Source: Aselliscus stoliczkanus (taxonomy: Eukaryota > Chordata > Mammalia > Chiroptera > Hipposideridae). Taken from it: a stretch of 64,000 bases of DNA. Numbering within the stretch: position 1 is the first letter of the stretch; every line of letters starts with the position of its first letter. Positions 1 through 11,225 of this stretch are shown here, piece by piece. The notes under the pieces were generated by a model. The model made no database searches. It had not been told where the DNA came from and was given only the letters and a program-made list of their open reading frames with translations. The position numbers and the translations under genes were made by a program. The stretch covers positions 56,511,501-56,575,500 of the forward strand of contig CM066731.1 in the NCBI GenBank assembly GCA_033961575.1, written 5' to 3'.

Positions 1-298
1 TCATAAGAGCTTTCATAAAATGTATCTTATATAAGAACTATTACTCCTGAAATACCCATTAACAAATGTCTTAAACTGGATTCAGATGTTCCCCTAAGTT
101 GACATTTTGCAAATTCTCTTCACATAGGGATCCAGAACTAAAAACATATAAAAAGGTTCTAACCTCTAATGGCAAGTTTTTATTTATGGAAAAGATTAAA
201 ATTAGAACATAATGCAGATTCATTCTGAGTGACATAAAACTTCAAATTCTCTTCACAATTAAAAAACTGAAATAGTGACTTTAAATTCAATCCGATTG

Positions 299-700
299 GG
301 CCGGCCGAGTGGCGCATTGGTTAAGCGCTGGTTTTGGGATGCCAGCGGCCCCGGTTCGGATCCCACATGAGGGCCAGTGACACTGCCCTCTACAGCTAAC
401 AACAGCTCCACCTGGAGCTGGGCTGTGCGAGCCCCGGTGATGGTGTGGGCTGCCATAGGCTATAGTGAGTGGCCCGCAGCCAGCGTGAGCGGCTGGCAGC
501 CAAGAGTGAGCTGCCAATAGCCGCAGTGAGCGACATCCAGAGGCCAGCGACCGATCTGCCTCATCCGGGAAGAGCGCAATGACGATACCAACAGTGAAGC
601 AACATCCTCCGCAACTAAACTGAAGAACAAAAAGACAGCAACTTGCCTGTTCCCCTTCCCCGATTCCCCAACGCTGTTCCCCTCCGCCAATTCCCCAATA

Positions 701-738
<38 letters not shown>
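299..738 (+). mobile_element. Long tRNA-derived SINE (Rhin-1/VES-like), full length
   Basis: The head GGCCGGCCGAGTGGCGCATT holds an A box (TGGTTAAGCGCTGG), and a B box follows (GGTTCGGATCC). The body ends CCCCAATAAAATCTT with a long A-tail. A perfect 14-bp duplication, ATTCAATCCGATTG (285-298 and 739-752), marks a recent insertion. Confidence 0.92.
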
Positions 739-741
<3 letters not shown>

Positions 742-752
742 CAATCCGATTG

Positions 753-1406
753 TTAATCTGTAAGCACAATGTGACCTCAACACAAGTAATGCCTGCTGTT
801 GAATAAAACGTTAAAATCTCAGCAACACTCTGTAACAAAACATAATATGGCGATTAAAGGGCAAAAATGTTCCCAGGATTTTCCCTATTTTATAAAATAC
901 TCTTCTCTGCTTCCCCCATGAAGAACAACCACCACTTTCCCACCTACTTCTGCTTTTTGTTTTCCCCTCTGATCACTGCCAGATGGAAGGTTCCCCTGCA
1001 GTCAGTAAAGTAGCAACTCTTCACAACATATTTTTTTTTTGTTCTGGGCTCTTTCTGGGGGTATGGAAAAGTCTTTTTTATACTTACGTAGTTGCATAAT
1101 TCCATAAACCATAACTAAATATCCCCCTAATTCAATATTGCTAAACAGAGGGATACTGATAGGAATCCCATCCTACTGGTTGGCATCATGGGGCAGCCAC
1201 ATCAAAGAAAACAGAATACAGAACACAGATCTCTTGTGCTACAGCTTATCAAGGTGACCTATGTAAAAATGGGATGCCGATTAGTTCATACATGAGTTAC
1301 ATGAGAATAGTGATACATCAGTCATCTGCATCTGATAACACAAACGTCAAAACACAAAATAATGACTAAAGAATATATGTTTAAAGTTTCAAATCAGTTA
1401 TGTATA
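753..1406. other. ARMC1 intron, nothing recognised
   Basis: AT-rich intronic sequence with no exon, RNA gene or repeat family that I could identify. The same applies to 1-284. Confidence 0.5.
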
Positions 1407-1483
1407 CAGTAGTCTCCCCTTTAACTATGGGGATACATTGCAAGACCTCGAAGTGGATGCCTGAAACCGCAAATAGTATCAAA

Positions 1484-1523
<40 letters not shown>

Positions 1524-1913
1524 TTTCCCATATTTACATACCTTTTCACCTAAAGGAAGCACTTTGCAGCTCTTTGGCATATCTGAATTGCAAGCATCAC
1601 TACTCTTGTGCTTTCAGGTCGTTATTAAGTAAAATAAGCACTGTGATACCGAAACAGTCAGTGTGGTAACTGCGATGGCTGCTAAGTGACTAATGGACCG
1701 GGTGCATCTACCGCGTGGACTCTGGACAAAGGGATGATTCGTGTCCAGGCAGGACTGAGTAGGACTTCATTACACTACTAGGAATGGTGCACAAATTTAA
1801 AACTTACAAATTGTTTATTTTCTGAAATTTTCCATTTAATATTTTCAGACCATAGTTGACCATGGGTAACTGAAACCAGAAAAGCCAAACCACAGATAAG
1901 GGGGGCACTACTG
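1407..1913. mobile_element. Tigger/MER2-like DNA transposon with internal (CA)n
   Basis: Inverted ends CAGTAGTCTCCCCTTTA and the complement of GGGGGGCACTACTG are flanked by TA dinucleotides, as for Tigger (pogo/mariner superfamily) elements. The phrases GTGGATGCCTGAAACCGCA and TGGGTAACTGAAACC match MER2-type elements. A (CA)n tract lies at 1484-1518. A related copy is at 41819-42421. Confidence 0.75.
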
Positions 1914-2285
1914 TATATAAGACTCACCCTGCTCTATATGATGAAAACCTGTCATTTTGATTTTTAAGGACTGTTAATAGAAGCACCCAAAAGAAACAAC
2001 TAGATGAAGAAATAATAAAAATGCCACAGCAAGTTAATTTCTTAAAAAAAAGTCATGTCCAAGTTATGAGATAGTTCACGAAGTTAAACACACTGAACCA
2101 ACGCCTGATTCTAATACTTCATAGTCTTAATGTTTACAAGCCAAAACACATACTTTTAACATTCAAATATAATGATAAGCTTCTAAGACAGTTATTTTGG
2201 GAAACAGTGATGACCTTTAAAAAGCTTGAAAGGCAACTTTCAAACCTGAGATCTCCAACAGCCAAATGAGCTGCAAAATGTATGT
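1914..2285. other. ARMC1 intron, nothing recognised
   Basis: Unassigned intronic sequence between the MER2-like element and the next SINE. Confidence 0.5.
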
Positions 2286-2298
2286 AAGAATTATTACA

Positions 2299-2750
2299 GG
2301 GCCGGCCGAGTGGCGCATTGGTTAAGCGCTGGTTTTGGGATGCCAGCGGCCCCGGTTAGGATCCCACATGAGGGCCAGTGACACTGCCCTCTACAGCTAA
2401 CAACAGCTCCACCTGGAGCTGGGCTGTGCGAGCCCCGGTGATGGTGTGGGCTGCAGCCCCTGCTGCAGTGGGCTGCCACAGGCTACAGTGAGTGGCCCGC
2501 AGCCAGCATGAGCGGCTGGCAGCCAAGCGTGAGCTGCCAATAGTCACGGTGAGCGACATCCAGAGGCCAGCGACCGATCTGCCTCATCCGGGAAGAGCGC
2601 AATGACGATACCAACAGTGAAGCAACATCCTCCGCAACTAAAGTGAAGAACAAAAAGACAGCAACTTGTCTGTTCCCCTTCCCCGATTCCCCAACGCTGT
2701 TCCCCTCCGCCAATTCCCCAATAAAATCTTAAAAAAAAAAAAAAAAAAAA
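2299..2750 (+). mobile_element. Long tRNA-derived SINE, full length
   Basis: It is nearly identical to the copy at 299-738, with the same head, body and AATAAAATCTT tail. A perfect 13-bp duplication, AAGAATTATTACA, flanks it at 2286-2298 and 2751-2763, so the insertion is recent. Confidence 0.92.
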
Positions 2751-2763
2751 AAGAATTATTACA

Positions 2764-3459
2764 TCATACTCCCCTTTTGAGAGGGCTAGTGGACCAAATT
2801 ATAATGATGGAGTATGAAACAGATGTACATCTGTTTTAGTCCTGGTTGGGCCAGCAACAGTTACCACATTGTTCTAAAAAATATACTTTATTTAAGTGGC
2901 TTGAAAAAGGTAAGCCACTTGTGTCAGCCATGGAGACACACTGCTTGGACCCATCAGAAAGGAATTTGCCTTTCGCAACAGAAAGTCTAGTAGCAGAGCC
3001 ACCATCACCCGTGGTGGCTTTCGGATCCATCATATCCGCCTTTCAATCCATTCCTAGGCCTGGCTCGTCCAGGGCAGCCCCCAGCCAATGACTGAACAGC
3101 TGGGGCAACAGGGCTGGGCCATTTCTGCCTAAGGAAAACTCAGCTTGGGGCTTCCCACTCAGCTGCCTTTCGGACTCGCATTACAATCTGAGACTCTCCT
3201 TGCCCCATTGTTTCCTCTCCACCTTGCTTTTACAGATGTCAATCTGCCTTATAGTCTAAAGGCTGTAATTCAATCTTGCTTCATTCTCGTTTACCTTTAC
3301 AGACCTTACCCACAATAAACCTCTTCCAATTTTAACTCCATCTCAGGATCTCTTTCCCACATGATATGCCAAGATAATGGCCACAAATGACATAACACGT
3401 CTCTGAGAAAAAAGGTACAAGTAGTCTCCCATCTATTTTATAGATGTATCTCTCATATA
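2764..3459. repeat. Unassigned intron with a possible LTR-like 3' part
   Basis: At 3120-3370 the sequence has features of an old LTR 3' half: AGCTGCCTTTCGGACTCGCA and then an AATAAACCTCTTCCA signal followed by CTCAGGATCTCTTTCCCACA. I could not name the family or find internal viral genes, so the call is weak. Confidence 0.25.
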
Positions 3460-4761
3460 CGAGGTGTGAGCAAACAATATGGTGAACATTTAAATTAAAT
3501 AATTGATAACAGCAAAAGATACTTTGCCGTTAATCCTCTTCAAAATGCTTCCCCTTGCTTCTAACACACTTATCCCATCATTCTTGTCCCTTTCTGAAGC
3601 AGTTCTGGAAGTCCTTTTCCATGAGCGTCTTTAGTTGTGCTGTCGTCAAGGCTGCCTCGATGTCCTGAATCATTTTGACTTTAGAAAAGAGCCAGGAGTC
3701 TCACGGTGCCAGACCTGGTGAATAAGGTCGATGAAGACACACTGTAATGTTTTTATTTGACAGAAATTGCTGTATACCAGAAGCGATGTGTGACACAGAA
3801 CGTTGTCATGATGGAGGACAACTTACGGCACACTTTAAAACATACCTTCTCTCAACCGTTTCTCACACCTGACTGACTATACCAAAGTTGAAACTTGTCA
3901 CACAGAAACTTGTCACACACTGTTTAAGGTTCGACATGCCGCTTCCCATATTGAAGATCCCTGCCTTTCCACTGGATGGCACTCGACAGCAGCATTCACG
4001 GTCCATTGTAATCACAATGGAAAGGCTCTGTGTCACACATTGCTTCTGGTATATGGCAATTTCTGTCAAATAAAATCATTAAGGGGCCAGCTGAGTGGCT
4101 CAGTTGGTAAAGAGTATGAGCTCTGAGCAACAGGATCACCGGTTCTATTCCCACATAGGCCAGTGAGCTGCGCCCAAGCTGAGCTGCCACCAAACTGCCA
4201 ACAGGTGGCAGGATGGCTCAGCTGGTGAGAGCACATGCTCCTAACAAGGTTACCGGTTCAACTCCCACATGGGATGGTGGGCTATGCCCACCCACAATTA
4301 AGATTGAACACGGCACTTTGAACGAGTGACCGCAAGCTGCAGATGGGCGGCAGGATGGCAACTGGAGTTGGAGCTGAGCTAGCTGCACCCTCTACAACTA
4401 AGACTGAAGGACAACAACTTGGTTGTCTCCCTTCCCCAAGTCCCCAATAAAATCTTAAAAAAAGAAGCAACACATTATGATGTGTCCTCATCCACCTTAG
4501 TCACCAGATCTGGCATAGTGCAACTTCTGGCTCTTCCCCAAAGTCAAAGTGATTCAGGACATGGAGGCAGCCACGACAGTGCAACTAAAGACACTCACAA
4601 AAGAGGACTTCCAGAACTGCTTCAGAAAGTGGCAAGAATGATGGGATAAGTGTGTTAGAAGTAACGGGAAGTATTTTGAAGGGGATTAATGGCAATGTGT
4701 CTTTCACTGTAATCAATTTTTTAAAATTTAAACATTCACCATAGCTTTTAATCATACCTGG
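3460..4761. mobile_element. Mariner-like element with internally inverted arms
   Basis: The ends CGAGGTGTGAGCAAAC (3460) and CCAGGTATGATTAAAA (complement, ending 4761) are flanked by TA. The left arm (about 3460-3803) carries the 3' part of a mariner-type transposase on the minus strand, including an HHDN block. The right arm (about 4020-4761, split by a SINE) carries the same segment on the plus strand, including AGGACTTCCAGAACTGCTTC. The element is therefore a long inverted repeat around a 0.2-kb centre, not a normal transposase gene. All frames are broken. Confidence 0.65.
4083..4463 (+). mobile_element. SINE with two tRNA-like heads
   Basis: The first head is GGGGCCAGCTGAGTGGCTCA with B-box-like GGTTCTATTCCC. 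A second tRNA-like unit follows (GGCAGGATGGCTCAGCTGG, then GGTTCAACTCCC), and the element ends CCCCAATAAAATCTTAAAA. It is inserted in the right arm of the mariner-like element. Confidence 0.8.
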
Positions 4762-4766
4762 TATAT

Positions 4767-4815
4767 ATACACATACACACACGCGCGCGCGCACACACAC
4801 ACGCATACATACATA
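4767..4815. repeat. Alternating CA/CG microsatellite
   Basis: This short tract of alternating purine and pyrimidine has ACACAC flanking a CGCGCGCGC core and then CATACATACATA. It has Z-DNA-forming composition. Confidence 0.7.
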
Positions 4816-5075
4816 CTGAACCTCAGCCAACCAAGCTAAGAAATTGTTTTATAGGTTAAATCTATGATACCTCTAATATTTGCTCTAATAAAAGTTCAAA
4901 TTTGAAGTGTATTTTAATAAATCAACATTAACTTTTCAGGGAATGTCCTACATTTTAAAATTTTTACCACATATTTTCAACTTCAATGGCTATGCTAGTT
5001 AAAGGAATACACAACCTTAATTTAAGTTCATCATATGAATAAAATGTCCCTATAGAAGCATCCATATTATGCTTA

Positions 5076-5288
5076 ACCTTTTCACTGTTTCCAATAGAAC
5101 TATTCGGTTGTCGATAAAGTCATGACGTATTTTTTTCTACATTTTTCGTTGCAAAAATGCATCATGGGTTTTCTGACTTAACCGTTTCACTGTTTCCAAT
5201 AGAACTATCGGGTTGTCGAAAAAGTCATGTCGTATTTTTTCTATGTTTTTCGTTGCAAAAATGCATCATGGCTTTTCTGACAACCCAA
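5076..5288. mobile_element. Mariner-type MITE in tandem duplicate
   Basis: Two 105-bp units, 5076-5180 and 5181-5285, each contain CACTGTTTCCAATAGAACTA followed by an 81-bp palindromic core (GGTTGTCGAAAAAGTCATG and its near complement). The second core is 5208-5288 with TA on both sides. The same 81-bp core is present alone at 14998-15078. Confidence 0.7.
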
Positions 5289-5359
5289 TAAATGTGCCAG
5301 CTAAAAACAGTTAACTATATGGCATTACAGCATGCTAGGAACAAGAAGAACGCAACACT

Positions 5360-5520
5360 TTAGAATTTACAAAGCATTTCTACCTATATTATGCCACTGG
5401 ATCCTCAATTACTTGGCAGGCATTACGTTAGGCTTACATACAAGGAAACTAAGGACCAAAGAAATTATTTGTCTCAAGTCAGAACTAGAATCCAAATTTT
5501 CACTAATGGAATTGACCTCA
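5360..5520 (-). repeat. Possible MIR fragment
   Basis: The phrases CAAGGAAACTAAGGACC and GTCTCAAGTCAGAACTAGAA resemble the minus-strand MIR segment around the conserved ACTGAGGC and GGTCACAC motifs. The copy is divergent. Confidence 0.4.
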
Positions 5521-5623
5521 AACCATAGGCAATGATTAACACAGTTGATGGCAGTCCATATTTTGTTATTTATTCCCAACTGACCACCTGAATAAACACA
5601 CACACAAAAAATCAGTCTCTATC

Positions 5624-5681
5624 TTGTCATTATCAAAGATCAAAGCACCAAATTGTCATTATCAAAGATCAAAGCACCAAA
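5624..5681. repeat. 29-bp tandem duplication
   Basis: The 29-bp unit beginning TTGTCATTATCAAAGATCAA occurs twice in a row (5624-5652 and 5653-5681), essentially without change. Confidence 0.85.
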
Positions 5682-6809
5682 GAACTAGCCTATCAGGAAG
5701 TTGACCCCATGAGAACAAATATTTAAGTAATCTCCAAAAAATAAGATTAATAAAATACAATTTATCCAGAATCCAAGAACACTAAGAAAGAAAAAAAAAA
5801 CACAACACACTGCCTTGGGAGTCAGTTTAGATGATTCTCCATTATATAATTCAACGTATAGTATTTGGCAATTACAAAAGGACTTTTGTGACCATTCAAG
5901 CCAAAGAAATTGCAAAATAAGTTTTAAAACACCAAATAAATTAAGTGGTTACTTATTATTGTTTTAAAAGCAGCCATGTCTTGTATAAGATCACGATACA
6001 GAGTACACGAAGAGAAAGCCTCAGAAAGCTTACCTTTTTCCTTCCAGACACAGTGGAAATATCAAAACACTGAATCTTCAATTTCTAGCCTTCTACAAAG
6101 AAATCAACAAGGCCTAAGAAAGGAGCAAACCAGATATCCCCAGAGGCAACACAGCTGAAGGAATACAGACAAGCAACTTGTCCTCTTTATTTTCCTCACC
6201 CATAAAACTGTTATCTTTCAAACCGACCTCAAAAAGTTATAAATAACAAAATGAGACAATGGATATGGAAATCTTAGTAAGATGAGAGGTACAATTAAAA
6301 ACTACCCATTGGCTGAAATTCAAATTACATAGTCTCTGAGACCTCTCAATGATGCTCAGGGAAATCTTACCAAAAGCTTTTTTTTGTTTTTTTGGTTTTT
6401 TTTGCCATGACACTAATAAAGGTTCTTTTGAGTAAGGCTGGGATGAAGTAACAAAAGAATTTTGTACTATAATACTGCATATTTTCAAATGTGTTGCTCT
6501 GCTAGTAAATCAATTTACTTTACAAAACTTCATACAAGGTAGGATTTTCTCTTTTTAAAAAATATCCATAAGTACAATGTTTATCAACATCTTAAATAAA
6601 ATTTGAGCATTTGCATAAGGACTATTATTAATACCAACATTTAAGAATACCAGAACATTGACCATCAGAACATTTTTGGACATATAACCCACAAAGAGTA
6701 TGCCTTTGTATTAGAAAAGTTCCAGTAAAATTGTATATTAACAACCAGTATACATTTAAAAAGATCCATCTTTCTAACTGCATTAGGAGACACTAATTAT
6801 TGTACTTAC
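5682..6809. other. ARMC1 intron, nothing recognised
   Basis: AT-rich intron downstream of the exon at 6810-6901 on the minus strand. No exon or repeat was recognised. Confidence 0.5.
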
Positions 6810-6901
6810 TTCTGTATAACATTTTGCAAGCTTAACATCATACCCAGTTCTCCTTTCATCTTTTCTCTGTTAGCCCGGCATTCTGCCAAGTATCGAAGAG
6901 C
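6810..6901 (-). CDS. ARMC1: ARMC1 second coding exon (92 nt)
   Basis: This exon continues directly from the start-codon exon in phase 0. On the minus strand an AG acceptor precedes GCTCTTCGATACTTGGC, and a GTAAGT donor follows the last bases CAGAA. It encodes [16 protein letters not shown] and then [15 protein letters not shown], ending two bases into a codon. I recognise it as the N-terminal part of ARMC1 (armadillo repeat-containing protein 1), within the armadillo-like helical region. ARMC1 is known to associate with mitochondria and is linked to mitochondrial distribution and MICOS/MIB-type complexes. The remainder of the protein, including the HMA-like C-terminal region, lies outside the window. 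There is no frameshift or stop, so this looks like an intact functional exon. Confidence 0.95.
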
Positions 6902-8052
6902 CTACAGCAGAAACAGTAATAGGTTAATTTACATTCCAAATTAAACCAGACTACTCAAAATTAAACCCACTACTAACTTACTGCAAGAGAAAAACAGAGA
7001 AAAAAATAGGTTTTTGTTTTTAGAATCAATGGTTTTGAAGTGTTTAGAAACTCTTCTTTAAATGTGATAGTCAGAGCAGTCCCCTGGGGAGAGATGATCC
7101 TTTGAGCTGAAATAGCTGAAACTGCTCTTTGAAATGAAGGTCCTTAACTTATCTGCAAGGTCAAAATTAGGCTGTTCTGGTTTTATTTTCGCAGCTTTAT
7201 CTTGTCAAGGATACAAGGAACTATATTTCATTTATTAATTTCAGGGAACAGCCATCATTTCCCTTGATGATTTTTACATATGAATTAAAATAAACTGCTG
7301 AAAGGGACAAAACATGCAATTACCTTTATGGAATCAACTGCCTCTAATTTTACAATTCACCTTTAAAATGTTTGTTTGTTTTTTAACTGAAAAACAAAAG
7401 ATGAATTCACTCTTACAAATTTACATTTTCTGACTTCAACTTTTCTTGGGTACTTTTAAGATTTAAAGTACATGTTTGCAAGTATTTCCTTCACACGCTG
7501 ATTCTTTAGGGATTTCATTAGCTGTTCTACAGACTTGCTCTCATCATCCACAAAAAAAGTGGTACCTGATACTTCCGTCACCTACACCATCCAAAACTGC
7601 GATCTCTAAGTCCACTACCTTCACATTTTCTACTGGTCCTCTACAATCCATTTCCAAAGTATCTGGTCATTACTGAAAATGGTACATCTATGAAATGACA
7701 AATACAACAACCTCTCTCCAACTACAATCTCCTATTCTTTCTGTAACTACTCCTACCTTGATTTTCACTTCAGTCTATAAAGGATTAACTGCCACGGAAA
7801 CTGCCGTCCCTCCATAAAAAATGAATAACCAGGACAACATATATTAAACACAGTGGACAAGAGGCAGCACAGAACTGTAATCCTTGATAAGTGAAATGAT
7901 GAGGCGCGCCCTAAAATTGCCCATCTCACTGCTTTGGAGGCAGTTTCCAGTTGTGGCACAAGGAGGAGGAACCTGAATGGAGCCCAGAGTCTTGCTGAAT
8001 TAGGGAGGCAGAGATCAAAGGTGGGGAGGTTGGGGTGGTACAGTGCAATAAA
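6902..8052. other. ARMC1 intron, nothing recognised
   Basis: Intronic sequence upstream of the ARMC1 second coding exon. No recognisable element, apart from a polypyrimidine acceptor beside the exon. Confidence 0.5.
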
Positions 8053-8066
8053 AAATTGGGTCTCAG

Positions 8067-8520
8067 GCCAGCAGAGTGGCTCGTTGGTTAAGAGTTGGCT
8101 TAACCAGCTCTAAGCAGCAGGGTCACTGGTTCGGATCCCACATGAGGGCCAGTGACACTGCACCCTCTACAGCTAAGATGGTGAACAACAGCTCCACCTG
8201 GAATTAGGCTGCCATGAGTGACCAGCGTCAGGAGTGGCCAGCGTCGGCGTATGCTGCAGTGGGGCTACTGTAAGCTACAATGAGTGGCTAGCAGCCAGCG
8301 TGAGCTACCGTAAGCCGCCATGAGCGGCCGTCCAATGGCTGGTGGCCGATTTGCCTCAGCAGGGAAGAGCTCAATGATCACAATACCAACATGGGCCAGT
8401 GAAGCGATGCCCTCCACAACTAAACTGAAAAACAAAAGGACAGCAACTTGTCTGCTCCCCTTTCCCGATTCCCAATGCTGTTCCCTCCCCAAATTCCTCA
8501 ATAAAATCTTTAAATAAAAA
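8067..8520 (+). mobile_element. Long tRNA-derived SINE, older variant
   Basis: The head AGCAGAGTGGCTCGTTGG belongs to a different subfamily from the copy at 299. The body has an added stretch of TGAGTGGCC-type repeats and ends CTCAATAAAATCTTT. Target duplication AAATTGGGTCTCAG (8053-8066) matches 8521-8534 with two differences. Confidence 0.85.
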
Positions 8521-8534
8521 AAATTAGGTCTTAG

Positions 8535-9039
8535 GACCAAATAAAAAATATTTGATCTTTTTCTTTCCTGGCACAGAGCTCCTAAAACTCAGGGTTTTCT
8601 GAGTGGCAGGAGTGTCTTTTGTCATTCATAAAGAGGGAACTGAGCTCCATAAAAACACTTGAATGAGGAGATTCAGTTTCTGAATTGGTGAATACATCCA
8701 CCTGCCAGGAGGGTGGCACACTGCAACTCCAAAGGGACAGAAGTTCCGAGCTCAGGACCCTGTCAGGCCTTGCCCTATGTACCCGCTCACAGGTATCCTT
8801 TATAATAAACTGCTAAGTGTAAGGAAAGTGACTTCTGTGAGCCATTCTAGTACATTATCAAACCTGAGAACTGGGTCACTGTAACACCCAATTTACAGAT
8901 GCTCAGTCAGAAATACAGGTGACTGGTCTTTGAAGTGAGGGCAGTCTTATGGGACTGAGCCTTAAACCTGGGGAGTTTAACACTCAGTTCCACTCACGTC
9001 ATAATTTACTTGGATTGAACACCCAGCTGGTGTCCCCAG
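8535..9039. repeat. Unassigned, probably old repeat
   Basis: Segments such as GGCAGTCTTATGGGACTGAG and ACACCCAGCTGGTGTCCCC look like an old dispersed element, possibly the 5' region of the L1M/HAL1 remnant that follows in the same orientation. The family is not certain. Confidence 0.3.
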
Positions 9040-11225
9040 AAGATCAGAGAACTGGCTGGTGTCAGAGAACATCCCAGGCAGCCAGAATTTGCAAAGCAGA
9101 ATAACAGAAAGGAAGGATGGATCTCCATAGTAAGACACTCTAGAGATCTCTTCAGGAGGTCCTCAAGAATTTTTGTTTGAATGCTGGCTTGCCCATGCCT
9201 CGGGTAAAACGCCATAGGGCTAGTAAAGAAAACCACCAGAAGTAGGGAAAACAATGCCAGGAGCTCATGCCGGCTGGGGAGTTTGTGACACCACCAGTCA
9301 GAGGTGAACAGACCTCACATGCAAACAGGATCAGGGGAATTGCCAAAGAGCCACCCTTTTGTAGTGGTGATATCACAGAATACAGGCTGCTGTGGACTCA
9401 CTCTACAAAGCCTAAACGCAAGTCTGGAAAGGACCAAACTCAGCCCAAGTAACTTAACTGCAATCCTGAACAAAGTTCAAGGGTATCTGCAGGGATACCA
9501 AAAAAAATCCCAAAACCCCAAACCATAAAATTTGTAATGTCTGACATCTGATTAAAAATTGCCAGACATAAAAAGAAACAGGAAATTATGACTCATAACC
9601 AGGAAAAGAAAAATCAATAAAAACAGACCAAGACATAACAGAGATGGATTAGAAAATAAGAGAAAATTAGAAAATAAAACAGCTATTGTAAATATGCTGT
9701 GAGTAGGAGCATATTTATAGCTATTATAAATAGAGTGAGCAGGAAAACATGAGCATGGTGAAGAAAAAAATGGAAGGTATTAAAAAGACCCAAATGTAAC
9801 TTCTACAGCACAAAAACATACTATCTGAATGAAAAGCACACTGGATAAGATTAACAGCAGATTAGACACTACAGGAAAAAGTTCAGTGAACTTCAATATG
9901 TAGCAATAAAAACCAGCCGGGGCCGGCCGAGTGGCGCATTGGTTAAGCACTGGTTTTGGGATGCCAGCGGCCCCGGTTCGGATCCCACATGAAGGCCAGT
10001 GACACTGCCCTCTACAGCTAACAACAGCTCCACTTCGAGCTGGGCTATGCAAGCCCCAGTTATGGTGTGGGCTGCAGTGGGCTGCCATAGGCTACAGTGA
10101 GTGGCCCACAGCCAGCGTGAGCGGCTGGCAGCCAAGCATGAGCTGCCAATAGCCGCGGTGAGCGACATCCAGAGGCCGGGCGACCAATCTGCCTCATCCG
10201 GGAAGAGCGCAATGACGATACCAACAGTGAAGCAACATCCTCCGCAACTAAACTGAAGAACAAAAAGACAGCAACTTGTCTGTTCCCCTTCCCCGATTCC
10301 CCAACGCTGTTCCCCTCCGCCAATTCCCCAATAAAATCTTTAAAAAAAAACACACACACAAAAAAACCCAGCCGAAATGACCCAATGAGAGGGAAAAAAA
10401 AAAGATTTAAAAAAGAAAGGAAAAAATGCAGTGCAACAGTGACTTGCGGGACATGAAATATCTAACATAGGTGTAACTGGATTCTAGGAGAAGAGTGAAT
10501 GGGAGGAGACAGAAAAAACTTGAAAAAATAATAAATGACAATTTCTCAAAATTGATGAAAACTATACACACACATACTGAAGAAGCTCAACAAACCCTAA
10601 GCACACAAAACACACACAAAAATAACCTATCCATTTCCAGCATATTAGAATCATTTGCTGAAAACCAGTGATAAAGTCACAAAAGCCAGAAAAGGCATTA
10701 TACAGAGTGAAACAAATGTAAGAATTATGGCAGTCTCATCAGAAATCATATGAGCCAGACAAGGAAACAACACCTTTTAAAGTACTGGAGAAAAAACGAC
10801 CATCAAACCTTCAATACAAAAATGTTGAAGTTCTTCAGGCAGAATAAAAAGGATAGCATACCAGTAGAAATATGAATCTATATTAAGGACTGAAGAATGC
10901 CAGAAATGGTAAATATGAGGGTAAATATATAATACACTTGATTCTTTAAATTTTAAAATCTTTAAAAGATAACTGATTAAAGCAAACAAAAATACTATAG
11001 ATTTTTTAATATATGTAGAAGCAAAATGTATGACAAAAATAGTACGGACGATGTGTGGAGGAAATGGAATGTACTGCTGCAAGCTCCTAACATTATACAT
11101 GAAGTGTATGATGTATTTCAAGGTAGACTGTGATAAGCTGGAGATGTATGTTATAAACCTAGAGCAACCACAAAGAAAAAATTATAATAAAAAGTACAAC
11201 TAATAAGCCAACAGTGAAGATAAAA
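9040..11225 (+). mobile_element. Ancient HAL1/L1M-type remnant, interrupted by a SINE
   Basis: The plus strand shows heavily mutated L1 ORF1-like sequence, for example around 9540-9900 and 10440-10800. It runs into a 3' region starting GAAGTTCTTCAGGCAGAA (about 10826) without any ORF2. I recognise that arrangement from the ancient mammalian HAL1 family. A SINE at 9920-10365 splits it. Upstream sequence from about 9040 resembles the 5' part of such elements, with less certainty. No frame survives. Confidence 0.55.
9920..10365 (+). mobile_element. Long tRNA-derived SINE inside the HAL1/L1M remnant
   Basis: It has the standard GGCCGGCCGAGTGGCGCATT head and AATAAAATCTTT tail. Short duplicated flanks (AACCAGCCG before, AACCCAGCCG after) mark the insertion. 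Confidence 0.9.

Noticed and set aside
299..370. A- and B-box pair that looks like a tRNA gene
   Set aside because: The A- and B-box motifs belong to the SINE head. No cloverleaf with a proper acceptor stem is formed, and the same sequence recurs throughout the window.
287..838. 183-codon minus-strand frame and similar frames of 70-150 codons in many places
   Set aside because: These are antisense readings of the SINE copies, repeated with small changes at every long SINE. They encode no real protein.
1484..1518. CA repeats and other simple tracts read as CRISPR-like arrays
   Set aside because: There are no spacers and no repeat-spacer periodicity. They are plain microsatellites, and the genome is mammalian.
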